From the NCBI GenBank assembly GCA_900088475.1, contig FLMG01001956.1:62001-126000 (forward strand): DNA of 64,000 nt, in the 5' to 3' direction. Below are positions 46,756 through 59,096 of the stretch, in pieces; position 1 is the first letter of the stretch, and each line of letters opens with the position of its first letter. A program made the position numbers and the translations under genes. A model generated the notes under the pieces. The model saw only the letters and a program-made list of their open reading frames with translations. It was not told where the DNA came from and searched no databases. The stretch comes from Hyphochytrium catenoides (taxonomy: Eukaryota > Sar > Hyphochytriomycetes > Hyphochytriales > Hyphochytriaceae).

Positions 46756-49082
46756 TCAGCTTAGACCTGGTGGCATGTCATGCTCGTGCCCGTCCTGGCG
46801 CCTTTTGTCGGTTGACACTATCCTCCTTGGGCTTCTGGGCCGCTCGATCTGCTTGGCTTTACTAGGACTGCTAGGTTTCGGCTGCTCTTCTACCAGATCC
46901 GAACTGCTGCTGCTTCCTTCTTCTTTGTCGCTACCAGCACTGCTGGCTCCCATTTTCTGCTCAATGAGTGTCTCCCATGGCTTGGGCCGTGAGGGAAGTT
47001 TCGGTTGGGTAGGAGTGAGAGCATCTTCGGAGAGCTTGTTTGGTATGGTCTTGATGCCAGGAACTGATTTGCCATCCCGCACCATGTTCATTACATCCAA
47101 AAAGGAGGAAGGATACTGAGGCTGGGGCGTCGCCTCTTCATTGGATGAGATGGATTCTGCATTTGCCTCAGCCGCCTATGTAGCAAGAATGATTAGTAAT
47201 AGAGGGGACCGTGGAGGTAGCTTTCAGGACTTGTTAGAAAAAATGCGTGCCTTGCCCGCTCTCCTGGATCCTTTCTCCGGCTGTCGTCTTCTCCCCTTGC
47301 CAGCTGTGAACAATTTTCTTGATGTCCTTTCTATTCTGCCCGCCCACCGAAAACTCTTTCCGCTTCAGCTATGTACCTCAACCCCTGTAACCACGACTGG
47401 GCGTCTGCGCTAAAATTCTTATGCAGGTGTGATGCTTACCTCTGGTGTCAATGCTTTAACTGAGGGAGTAGGCGTGGCACCTATTTGCAATGTATCGAGG
47501 AGTTAATGACTACATAAAGTGAATCGCTAGTACAAATGAGGATTTTACCTAACTGCTCAGGTGCCTCATCTGTTTTGGAGTGATCATTCTGAGGAGTTGG
47601 CCCTTGTTCGTCCTTCTGTTCACCCTTCTTCCCGGACAGATCCTGGGGCTTAAGGCGGCTGAGGAAGTCGTCGAATCCAGATATCTCTGAAGCTGGTGCC
47701 AGCGTCGAAGGTCCTTTTAGGCCAGTTCCTTTCTCTCGTTGAGGGCTACCGCTTGGGGCCGCCTTAGCTAAAGATGGTGCAGGAACATCGGCCTTCGGTA
47801 CCAAAGAAGAGGAGGTAGGAGATTCCGTCTGACCCTCTAACCCTCTGAGACATTCAGCAATGGACTTCCCCTGCTTAAAGTCCGCCAGGCATCGCACGGC
47901 ACCATTCAGAAGGCTGAAGTCGCTAGAATTATCCCCGGCGGAAGTTGCCGTCCATTCAAAGTAACTAGCAGAACGTGAGAAGCCAAGAGCAGTCAAAAGC
48001 TCTTCGTAGCCTTCGAGAGAAGCCACCTTGGTCTTAAAGTTTGCATTCACTGTAGGAATCCGCCGGTAGCGCGGGTTGTCCGGCTCACGAGTGAGGTTCC
48101 TGGCGTACATTTGAAGCGTTGGAATCGCTTCTTGAACAGCTTTCTGTGGATTTTTCTCAAATATTGTGGCCATTGCTGTCCTTAACCTATCCACTGGGTT
48201 TTCCTCTGGTGGAGCTTGCTGCTCAGCTGCTTCTTCTAGATGCGACGATCCATTCTGCTCCGGGGTTAGTGGCGGGGCACTTTCATTGTCCACAGCGCCG
48301 TTCGTCACCGGGAAGATACCCTTTGAGGTGCTCAAGGCCATAACCAATGCCTTGAGCGACGAGACCTCAGCCTTGAGCTCTGCTACTGAATTGGCGGAGA
48401 GTTTCCTCTCAACTTCCTCGCTAACAAATCGATTCTGCACATCTTTTTCAGCAGAATCACGTAGGTGCTCAACGACGGTTTGCAGCTGCTTCGTCTGGGC
48501 TTCCACAGCGTGAATGAGATCTGACAGTTGGTTGGATATCTTCCCTGACTCCATGGCAGTCTCCTCCAGCTCTTGTCGGGTTTGAACCCTATTCTCTTCC
48601 TGAACTGCCTCCTCTGGAGCAGCCAGTTGTTGCTGCTGGTGATGATTAGGCCCAAAAATATACCTATAGGCAAGGTATGCTAGCCCTCCCAACATCACTA
48701 GGCTCCCGGTAGTACGGAGCGCCCTTTCTAGTGGTGAACCATTGCGCGCACCCATTGTTCTGGGTGCTAGAGAGGTTGCCATGGTCAGAGCTGCGGCAGC
48801 TGGTACTGCAGCAGCCCCGGAGTTCAATCTCCCTGCGGCAATATCAGCTGTCGTGTCAGAAAAGACTTTGCTCAAGGACGATTCTGGAGGAGAACGTTGT
48901 GAGGTTTCACTACCCACGCCGCCGGCCTCAACAATCTTGAGCGCTCGGTCAATCTGTTGAAATGACAGTCCCTTCGCCTCCAAGAACTTCACACGCTCCG
49001 ACAATGGTAAGTGCTTAATATCAGGATGAGAAAGGAACTTAATGGCGCCGTCAACGCTTTGATCCGTCGTCCCGTCGTCCAT
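46756..49082 (-). CDS. PEX14: Peroxisomal docking protein PEX14 with an internal PUB domain
   Basis: Three exons: 49082-47549, 47459-47440 (20 nt) and 47175-46756, in phase, 657 residues. Residues 13-50 (AIKFLSHPDIKHLPLSERVKFLEAKGL shortened here, then IDRALKIV) are the conserved PEX14 N-domain that binds PEX5 WxxxF motifs. A membrane helix lies at about 124-144, followed by a coiled coil to about 250. Residues about 300-405 read NLTREPDNPRYRRIPTVNAN, then GYEELLTALGF, which is the PUB/PUG core that docks on the p97 C-terminus. The C-terminal exon has FLDVMNMVRDGKSVPGI and RPKPWETLI, the standard PEX14 tail motifs. The gene converges on PEX5, 285 bp apart. PEX14 identity is firm; the PUB call rests on the RRI-N-F-GF pattern. 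I know of no PUB-bearing PEX14. Confidence 0.9.
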
Positions 49083-51625
49083 GGGGGTCAAGTGACACTA
49101 GGTTCTACAGCTTCCAATTAGCGCAACCCTTCAAAGGAGAAGAGTGGGCTACCAGGGCCCCAAAGACGACTGACCTGCCTTAGTTGCAACGATGGACCCC
49201 TTTAGCTAAGTCGATACACGGATGATCTTCATTGGAAGACAGCATTATCACCAGTATGAGGTCAGCTCTGCCATCTCAAGCTCCTTTAGTCCCCGGCTTC
49301 GTAATCTTAGTCTGCTGCAGGTCTGTTCATCGCTCACGACTTGGCTTGTTGGCTGCAGTCTTTGGGCCGCGGCGCCACAGCCCTATCATCAGCTGCTCCT
49401 GGCACTTGGGATTCTCAACGTGCAAGGAAGAGAAGAGAACAGGAGTGAAAGCTTCATTGGAAAGGTTTAGATGCAAAGTGGCAAAGTCTAAACCTATGGA
49501 GAGCCTTCCAGTATCGAAAGAGGAAGCTGAATCTTTCAATCATTGATCAATTTCATGAAATAATGCGTTGAAGAAAGGATCTTGGTGAGAGGATAACACT
49601 ATGGACACTTCATCATCATCGCTCAGTACTGATCACTCATCATCACCAGCAGCACCTCATCGGAAATCGGCAAAAGCAGGAGCGCTCATCATCTCCACAT
49701 CATCACCAGGGCACTGCCCTGTGTGATCTGCAGCATCCCTTAGATGTCATAGAATAGCCCGATTTGATTGGAATGCAGTTAATTGGTGAAGGGGGAAATG
49801 CCAAGGCGATGGCCACAGGCATTATATGCGCTCCTTTATCTTTGGCACAGCAAAATGAAGCGAGAGGTCAATCCATGTCGCAAGTATCAATGCGTATAGA
49901 GTTCTCTTAGAAAGCAGAGTGAGACTTGATGAAGCCAAGGTCTTAGGGCTGAAGATGAGCGAACGTAGTTTTTAAAATAAGCACGACCTCAACGTACTGT
50001 GCTCTCTTACGAGTTCTTGACAAGGTCGCGCTCTTTTCTTTGTATGAACTTTGATGCCCGCCACCAGGAGCATCCAGGCGCGGTGGGAGCTGGGTTGAAA
50101 GCCTTAGACAATGGGATTTCTCCTTAACATAACGGATAATAAGGATGCTGGCAGGTTTCAAAGACTGAGACCCGTGAATATGCGCTACCACTTTGTGATA
50201 GGAGGAGGTGATGACAAGGATAGGATGTATCTCAAAGCTCTCTCTTTATAGAAGCAATGACGACCACCACGGTTCTTAGAAGTCCTAGCCAAAAGCGCTT
50301 CAGCATGAGAAGTTGATCTTTTATGCTGTTGACCTTCTGGCATCATGTGGTGGTATCCAACAGATGCCAAGAGGAGCTGCTGGTATTTCTTTCTCTGACC
50401 TTGGCGTTTGAACTCCACTGTGTATATCACCTTGTCTCTTATTGTTAGGTTCCTCTCCCACACATAGTGGAGATTAGAAAACGGATAAGTTCCTACCGTA
50501 CCGGCCCATCAATTGGTGGAACTTGTGCGTCACCACCACCGTGGAACGGCTCCGTTCTCCATGGTGGAAGATCGGCTTTACCCTGTGAAGCTCTGACGTT
50601 GGACCTTGCCTGTGCTGGCTGACTAGAATAATAATCGTCAGAGAGCAAAAGGAAGGTTCCATTTCTTTACCATCGAAAGGCCCGCTTCTTCTTGCAGGAA
50701 TCCTTGTCCGCGTTGTTGCTTCATCTGTTCACCGGCGGTTAGTGACACCAGCAACTAATCGGACACCCTACATTTGAGATGAAAAGTGATGACTGATCGA
50801 GGAGGATGACGGCGCCCACCACCAGGAGAAGAAGACTTCGTTCTCTTCTCTTCTAGCAAACACGGGAGCTATCACTCGCGCTGGCCCAGAGATCAGCCTC
50901 TCTCTATCTGGAACGCCAGCAGAAGGAAGAAAGCAAAGCAGAAAAGTGCTGTCATGGGGGGCGGACCTTGAAGAGGATGATGAGTAAACTTCTCACAATA
51001 TTATTCATAAGATAGATTTCACACGGGCTTATAATAGGTAACACTCGAAATACTGGGCGAAACGTTAGAATGGAATGTTTCTTTCCGTTCCCCTCTCCTC
51101 GCAACCCTCTCTGTCTCTCTCTCTGTCTCTCTCTCTCTTCCCTCACTCCCTCCTCCAGATGAGTTTCTGACAGTTGGAGCATCTTTCCCATCATCACGAC
51201 CACTCTGCTCCGCTGCAGTCCTCCTTCCTCGGGCCCATAGCTTGTCTGCTAGCCCACTTCTCTCTCTCTCCCTCTCTCCCTCCCTCTATCATTGCAGAAG
51301 AAGATTCTATGGACTGTGGCACTACGTCATCAGCCAGGATCTCATACATCTGGGTCTAAAGGAGTTGGCCGCTCTACCTAGGTTAAGGGAGTACCCTGTT
51401 TTGAGGACACCGGTAGTGGCTGAGAGTGTTAGCGGCGGTGGCCGGCTCTATTGTACCTGGTTAGGCAGGATTTGCGGGATGAGAGGGCAATCGCTGTGAC
51501 CCATGCTAATTTGGCGTCAAGAAGGACGCCTGGTGAAAATGGAGGCTGGTACTTCTTGCGGGCTCAGAGTGTGATAGGAGTGCGGGTTCAAGGGGTCGCA
51601 ATTACTCTCGTGTGCTGCTGGCACC
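49083..51625. other. Long intergenic region, possible unrecognised minus-strand exons
   Basis: About 2.5 kb between the divergent PEX14 and kinesin starts. On the minus strand an open frame at 50463-50185 (WERNLTIRDKV, then YTVEFKRQGQRKKYQ) and another at about 50590-50500 (VVVTHKFHQLMGRYG) have protein-like composition and sit beside GT/AG sites. I could not join them in phase or name a family. CATCAT-rich runs occur at 49608-49700 and a pyrimidine (CTCTCTGT)n tract at 51103-51145. Confidence 0.35.
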
Positions 51626-54600
51626 ATGGCGACCCGGGAAGTGAGCACTCCTCAAAGTGCCACTATCCAGGTCTTCGTGCGGTTTCGTCCGCAGAATGTT
51701 CTCGAGAAGAGTCTTAATGGCCAGGTATTATCGCACAGCTGCAATGGCGTGTGAAGGTAATAACTAGACATTGCTCTACAGATAGCGGTAGAATTTGTTG
51801 AGAACCAGACCGTTCGGGTCAAACCTGAGTGTGCAGAGGGAGGCCGTGATCAGAGCTTTAGCTTTGACCATGTTTTTGACATTGGAATCGATCAGGTAGC
51901 TGCATGTGCTGCGTCGACATGTCACACTAATGAAGTGCCATCTATCCCCTTCACAATGCTTACCTGTCTTTTACCTACCTTCCTCTCTATCTTCTACCGC
52001 CACCTCAGGTCCTATTTTCAGCTTCTTCTCTTCTTCTTCCTCGTCTTTCTTCTTCTCTATCTTTCAGTCTCCTTTGGAATAATTTTTCTGGTGGCTCTTT
52101 CTTAGCTATCTGGCGTCTCTGTCCATACTGTCATCTATGCGCTCTAAAGTCATTCACTCTACCCCTAAGGCCAAGGTATATGAAAGGACAGCCCGCCCGC
52201 TCATCGATAGTGTCATTCAGGGTTATAGTTGCACGTATTTCGTCTATGGGCAAACGGGAAGGTAAGCTTTGTCACCTCTTCCCTATAGGCGTTGTGTGCT
52301 TTCCCTGCTGACAGTCTCGCTCACAGTGGAAAAACCTACTCAATGGCGGGCGTTCCTGGCGACCCGAAGTATGAAGGCATCATTCCTCGCGTCATGACCG
52401 ATATCTTCGAAGGCATCTGTCTAGCTCCGGAAGAGGAAGAGTTCATTATCAAGGTTCTCAACCCCACTGTGGCCTGGAGATAGCACTGAGTTTTTCTTGC
52501 TCCGTTGCTTCCTCTTCTTTGCCTAAAGGATCTTCTCTCTCTCTTCCTTTTGTTTTGCTCATACATTACCTCTTGACTGCGATCTCGCGGACAAGAGAGA
52601 CCTCATGTCCCCTGCCTCATAAACCTGGCGCTGGGTTTCTTGGTCAGCCTTCAATGCACGACTACTACGAGGAACATCCGTAACGTTGCTTCCTCAGGTG
52701 TCCTACATAGAAATTTACATGGAGAAGATTCGTGACCTCATTCAACCCGCGAAGACGAACCTCCGTATTCGTGAAGATAAGAACCGAGGAATCTACGTGG
52801 AGGGTGCAACCGAGGTCCCGGTAGCGAATCCAGAAGAGATGGCGGAGGTTATGAGGAAAGGTACGGAACCGTGTACGAAGCAGTAACTCCACAAGCAACA
52901 CGTTGAGCGGTTTCATCTTCGTGGCGTTTGTTCCTCGATCAGTATGGTGATTAATCTCTCACTTATCTGCTGTGCGCGCGCTCTCCGCCCACTGTCTCGT
53001 GTTCCCTCCTTCACGCCGCCGCCATCACGTAAACCTTACCGTCGTCATCAGGTGGAGCTAACAGGGCCATCTCTTCCACTCGGATGAATTTGGATTCTAG
53101 CCGGAGTCATAGTGTTTTCATCATTACTGTGGACGGGAGGGACACCGTGACCGGATCGGTGAAAGCAGGTTAACGATTGTACTCCGTTGCTAGCCCCCAG
53201 GATACCTAAACCGAACCACCTTCCTAACATGTGGTTACGTTGTTGTGATCTTCATTGGCTAGGCAAGCTCTTTTTGGTTGACCTGGCAGGATCTGAAAAA
53301 ATTGGGAAAACGAAGGCTAGTGGGCAGACATTAGAGGAGGCGAAACATATCAACAAGTCCTTGACAGCTCTAGGAAACGTGATGATGGCGCTCACAAGTG
53401 AAAGGAAGGGCGTACATGTGCCTTACAGAGACTCTAAGCTTACCAGGCTTCTTCAGGTGATGGAGTTCAACCTACGAAGACCCCAAATTAATATGGAAAA
53501 TTGAGTGGCTACATGCCCGTCTGGAAGCAAGCCACTTCTTTTCGTGTCCCAACTTCTCCTTGTGTCAGTAATTCTTGGTGTTACTCTTGGTTCCTCCGAC
53601 TATCTGAGCCCCTCAATACCGTGTAGTTTGCCTCTTACTTAAAAGTTCCTACTGTCCATTGGCCACTACCGGGTTTGTACAACAACTAAATGTCGGTCCA
53701 ACGAATCATAGGATTCTTTGGGAGGTAACTCTAAGACGGTAATGCTCGTCTGCTGCTCGTGCAGTACGTACAATCTTGAAGAAACACTTTCTTCTCTCCG
53801 GTTTGCTACAAGGGCAAAGAGCGTGAAAAATAAACCAAAGGTATTTGCGATTGTAACTATGGAGGCGTACCGCTCTGACTTGAAAGGAGTCTGAAAGTAG
53901 CGTTTGATCAGCTGATAGTTCTTTAGAAGCGGGCAACGGAGTGCATTTAGGATAGAGGGATAACAGAAAGGCTAGGTAGGCCTGGGCTCTGCGGTAGGCA
54001 GGTCAGAGGACACCAAGACTTAGCGATTTGGTAGAATATTTTTTTTTTCGTTATCCAAGTCTTAACATTTAATTGCCCCTTAGGTGAACGCAGTGAAAAC
54101 TGTAGCCGAATACATTGCAATCATCAGTGAGAAGGATAAGACGCTGGAGGCACTGTTGGATAGAATCAAAAAGCTTCAAGCAGGTCAGAACAAGGGACAT
54201 GACGAAGCAGAGAGCAACCAAGAGGAAGCCCCGTTATCCAAGTCACAGGAGCCGGTAGGATCTACCTAAGTCGTCCTTGGCAGTGCTGCGTGGCTAGTGA
54301 TGATAACTTTGCAACCTTTACCTCAACCTGTAACCATTTTCTAGTCCAATTCTACAGTCCAAACTCTAGAGTCTGAAGTAGAAAGTCTTAAGGAGATCCT
54401 CGCAGAAAAGCAGACGGAGCTGGAGCTCCTCAACAATAACTTCGGAAGTTTGAGAAATGAATCAAAAGTAACTTTGCCCACTCCATTGTTCTCTGCACTA
54501 TGGAGGCTAGTAAAGAGCAATTAATCACTGTGGTCTTTGTTTCTGCAGACTCAACACGAGAAGCTGGAGACTCTCAGTTCTCATAATTCCACGCTGGTAC

Positions 54601-57600
54601 TTTGAGTCTTCTATCTGTCAAAACCTTCTCGGTACTCCGTCTTCCTCGTTCCCACAGCTTGTTGGGGTTTTTACCAAGAAGCGTCTCCTCTTATTTGGTC
54701 TCTACGATGCCAACCAGTTTAATGTCTTCCTTTGCATTATGCCTGGTTATAGGAGGTTGAGCTTCAGTCTTTAAGAAAGGCTGTTGACTATCTCCAGCGG
54801 GAAAATGAGCTAGCTACCCAGGAGGTGTCGCAATTGAAGAACATGCTATCGGACGGAGCTGGGAAGGGTACAGGGCGCAAGTCGTCCATTGAAATAGAAG
54901 GGGAAGTTGATGAGACGATGCAGCAGGACGCGGGAACTTCAGAGCCAAATGAGAAGGTACAGATAGAGGATAGGCTTCAACCACTGACGCGGATCCTCAA
55001 ATTCTTCAATTGATTTGTTTCGCATCTGGTGACGTACCGCCTCTTTATACATTTTAGGATACATTGCTGCGGACTATTGCCGGTTTAGAAGGTGAACGTG
55101 ACTGTCTCAGGGAGCAGGTAGCTCTCCAGAAGTCAAGGATTGAGGAACTTCAAGAGGTAAGCATAAGATGCGTTATTCTTTTCCCCTCCATCTGAGTCTA
55201 GCAGTGTATCCTACTTGTACAGTTGTTGCTTGAATTCTCGAGTACTTCCTGTTATCAGTTTACTTATGGTTATCGTCCTTAACTGCTTCTTAGTAGATGC
55301 CCAATTCTAAAAGATTTGCTTCCCATTTGTCAGGAAGTGGTAAAGGCCCAGACGAGCCGTAATGAAACAGCTGCAGCTCTGCAGGAGCGTGTCAGGGAGC
55401 TAGAGACCAAGCTTTCGGACTATGAGGTACCTTCTCACCCATCACCTTAATTAATCTAGTGTGGCATCCTCTCGCTTCAAATCACTTGCTAACATTAATG
55501 TATGGACCGACCACCTATGTTTCCACCAAAACCCCTTCTGAGGGCAGGAGTTTGTGGATGACGTTGTGGGCGTGGAGTCCATTACGAGAGAGTCTTTGGC
55601 ATCCCCTCGTACGGGGTCCTTCGCTGCTTCTCGTGCTTCTATGGGTCACAGGGGAAGCTTCACAGGACCCAAGGGCGGTGGAGGACGCGCACTAAAGTTG
55701 GTTAGAGGGGGTAGCGACTTCAGGAAGAAGAACAGGTACTGATTATTACATTGACTCATAACCCTTGGACAATTGCTCTACTCAGCGCTTGCTTCATTTT
55801 TTCAAGCGAAAGAACGTAGCTCTTCTATGTCCAACGCAACACTCATCCTCTTGTTGAACAGGAAACTTCATTCATCCCAGTCGGTAAATGAGGAGGACAC
55901 TTGTTCTAAGGACGGAAAGGCCTCTGAATGGGTCCTAGATAATGAAGTGGAACCATTGCCACCTGTTGGTATAGACTCTCCGGTTATCCAGGAACTACTT
56001 AACAAGCTGCCAGGCGAGAAGAAGGTCAGCTATCAGCTTTACTACATCCTCGGCTGCACGTCTATTGTGGAAATGAAGGGGCGCTAGCATATACAGTGCT
56101 GTTTTTTTATTAATACAGAGTGGCCTTGAGGATGTGACAAGGAAGAAAGCCAACCCTTAGTGAGGAGTGATGACGGTTTTGCAGCCCTATACTTCCTAAC
56201 GAGCGTGTTTGATGTTGGCTGTTTTTGCCATCATATAGGAAGCAGTGACAAAGTGGCTGAACTTTATCTTGGGCGGACAAGATATCAGGAACAAACTAGA
56301 GCCAGAACTCTCCCTCCCTGAGCTTAGCCCCGAGGTNGCCACCGACCTATCGTCGCCCTTGACCTTAAGCTTACAGTGGAGACCCGCCTGTCGTCTCCGT
56401 CGAGAGGAACGGATGTTAGCGGTAGGTTACACATGTACAACATACACCTCGTTGCCTCCTTAAAGCTGTCAAGGGACGCTGACATGCATGCCCAAGCCGT
56501 CTTCCTTACCGTACCTTTAAGTCTCTATGCTGCCATTGTAGCTTCCACAGAAGCGTTATCTAACACGTAACGCTTCTTTATTTAGTGGGGGCAATTGAGA
56601 GCTCCGAGGATGACATAGACTCTGCCGTTCTTGAACAGAGTCTTAGCTACGGAAGTGATGTGAGTCAGAATTCTCTGCCATTCGATCGAGCGCATGAAAG
56701 TGCTGATGCCTTGTCCTTTCTATGTTTCTCTCGGTCTTATGGCATGCTCCTTGTAACGTCGGCTCCATGGTCACGCAGCACCCGTTTTTCGGCGTTGGTA
56801 GTGACCCTACCAAACCAAGTGTGCTCCACACAGTTAGAAGAATCGACGCCAATAAGCCAAGGTAAGGACCTGCTTAAGGCGCCCTCTATACCAGACGTTA
56901 CGTCCCTCCGGGCCGGCTCTCAGTGATCCTATGCTATCGTAGATATGTCTCTCTTCCAGCTGATGTTCGCAGCGGCGCTTCCCCATCGGCAGTTCCAGAT
57001 CGATTGGGCAGTAGCCTCATTGGACCAGCGGATCTTGCGAGAAAGAAAGGAGGATGGGGAGGGTGGAAGAGCATGGTAGGAAGCGCGGTAAGTAAACAAC
57101 GGCAGCTTTATTGCTTTCCACAGTATCCTTCTATCAAGCTACCCTGTCTACAAAGTCTCGTTCCCTGCTTCATTTGGCTCTTCTAACGCGCCGTAATTCA
57201 TCCTTAATTGTAAAGGTGGGAGCAGTTAGTAACGCCGCGAAACGAAGCCTGGCGGCACAACATGTACATGACAACACTTTTTGCGATGGCTGCGGCATGA
57301 GTCCAATCGTTGGACATCGCTGGACCTGTTCCCTATGTGCCGACTATGAGCTCTGCGACAAATGCTATGAGAAGGTCTTTACTGTTTCCTTTAGACACCC
57401 TTCTCCCACTCTCAGTGTCTCTTTGCTATCGACCTTCTCTCTTTGAGTGGCTGAGTGACTTTTAAAGCATCCAAAATCTCCCCTCGTGTCACTTTCCTCG
57501 TTCTGCCCTGCTTAGTAAAGTTGCGACTACCTAATCACTCCATTATCCAATCGCTTAATGAGCTCTCACTGTCTGATCGAAAAACTGCTACATTACTGCC

Positions 57601-58932
57601 AGGGGGTTCATGGTCTGGAAAATAGTAATGAAATGTACCAGAAAGTGAAAGAAGAGCTCCTTCACTCTTGCCCGCCTCTGGGAGCTGTCAGTGACCTTTT
57701 GGACCTAGTTCGTGAAAGAGTATGTCGAAGAAGGCTACAGAAGTTTAAAGCGCTGGTAATCGTTTTCTGGGGTTTCTATTGCTTGATGTGGCTATGGCAT
57801 GAACTCATTCACTGCGTCCTGTAAACGTCGTCCCCTCATTGTCTTTAGACCAAGTGGTTGGCCGATGTGGTCAATGGAAAGCCGATTTCAAAACTTGCTG
57901 CTCGAGGAATAGCTATTCCAAGGATGGAGGCAACTGTCCGTGAAGAGTTTGTTACCCGAATCATGCCCATCATGACGTGCAGGACGGACGTTAACATCAA
58001 TACGCAATGGTTTACACAGGTTAGATCAACATCACCTTCTTCTGAGAACCAGAATCTGCCGCTGTCTTGAAGGCGACTAGAAACTGTTGACTGCAGTCTT
58101 ATCTTTCTTATTCCCCTGTCCTTCCTGTGCAATAATTCGCTTTCAATTGAACTCCTCGAATACTAATACTTAGCTGCGCTCTTGCTGTCAATGCCTCGGA
58201 CGTGGAGGCCATGTTGTCACTTTCTCCTCATGGGCCAAGTTCCTGGCTTCCTTAATAGTGTTGATAGTTAAGGATCAGTATCCCGACAACCAGAAGTAGT
58301 GAACTTACGAGTTTCTTGTTCTGACTCTCAGACTGAAACCAGCGAAGACGGAAGTGAGGTTATTCGGACCGAAACTCTAAGACTTTGGGTGTCAGACCAA
58401 AATCATCCCCACTCCCCTTTCGAGCCTCGACCATCCCCTCAAACTAGAGGTAAAAGTGTTTCACGGACCCATCTGATGATTGTCTGTGGCATAAGTCCTG
58501 CCTCCCCCTGTTGCAGGCTCAGAGAGGAGATCCTCAGTTATTCAGAGAAGATCCCTGCTAGGTAGCTTAGGATCATCCTCTGCCTCGTTGTCAAGTCAAG
58601 AGGACCCTGAATCAAAGGTCGTTCAGCGCCTCCCACTAGGCCCGGATCTGAGTCCCAATGCCTTGCCACGGCCTGATCTGCCCAGTAGCAGAAGTGTAAG
58701 TAGGTCTGGTAGTCGTCACAACTCACCACGAGGGAACCCCAGTTCGTCATTTCAAGCTGAAGCAGTGGCTGCGGCTTTGGCCGGTCAAAGAGCTGCTCAA
58801 GAGGCCTACATTCGACAGCATTCATCTGGATCCCTTTCCAGTGAGAGACTTCCTATTGGTGGCGAAGAGGTTAGAGTGGCAGAGTCTCCCAATAGTTGTA
58901 GGGTCCGTCAAGAAGAGAAAGGACCAGACTGA
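51626..58932 (+). CDS. Kinesin (N-terminal motor, kinesin-1-like) with C-terminal ZZ zinc finger
   Basis: Twenty-six exons join without phase conflict to 1194 residues: 51626-51724, 51782-51895, 52176-52261, 52327-52453, 52698-52860, 53052-53168, 53263-53456, 53712-53840, 54084-54254, 54345-54467, 54549-54596, 54753-54956, 55058-55156, 55334-55426, 55548-55735, 55862-56024, 56239-56334, 56370-56421, 56586-56659, 56779-56861, 56943-57087, 57216-57374, 57603-57755, 57849-58019, 58332-58449 and 58517-58932. The motor (1 to about 340) shows [17 protein letters not shown] (switch I), [10 protein letters not shown] (switch II), [12 protein letters not shown] and [19 protein letters not shown] neck and broken coiled coil follow. 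At about 872-915, [19 protein letters not shown] then CDKCYE is a ZZ-type finger. The tail is Ser-rich. The motor moves along microtubules using ATP; the ZZ finger suggests a cargo or peptide-end binding role. One N at 56337 lies in a donor site. Confidence 0.93.
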
Positions 58933-59096
58933 GCAAGAAGTATTTATTTAGTAAGGGATGTCAGTCGTGTAGCAAATGGAAGCTGACAACTATTTTGACG
59001 TTTGGGGTTTTCTACGACAAGCCACCTCGCTAGACACGATCGTAGATGGATCGCATTAGACATTAATTGTACATAGTGCAGGAAAGCAGGAAGAAC

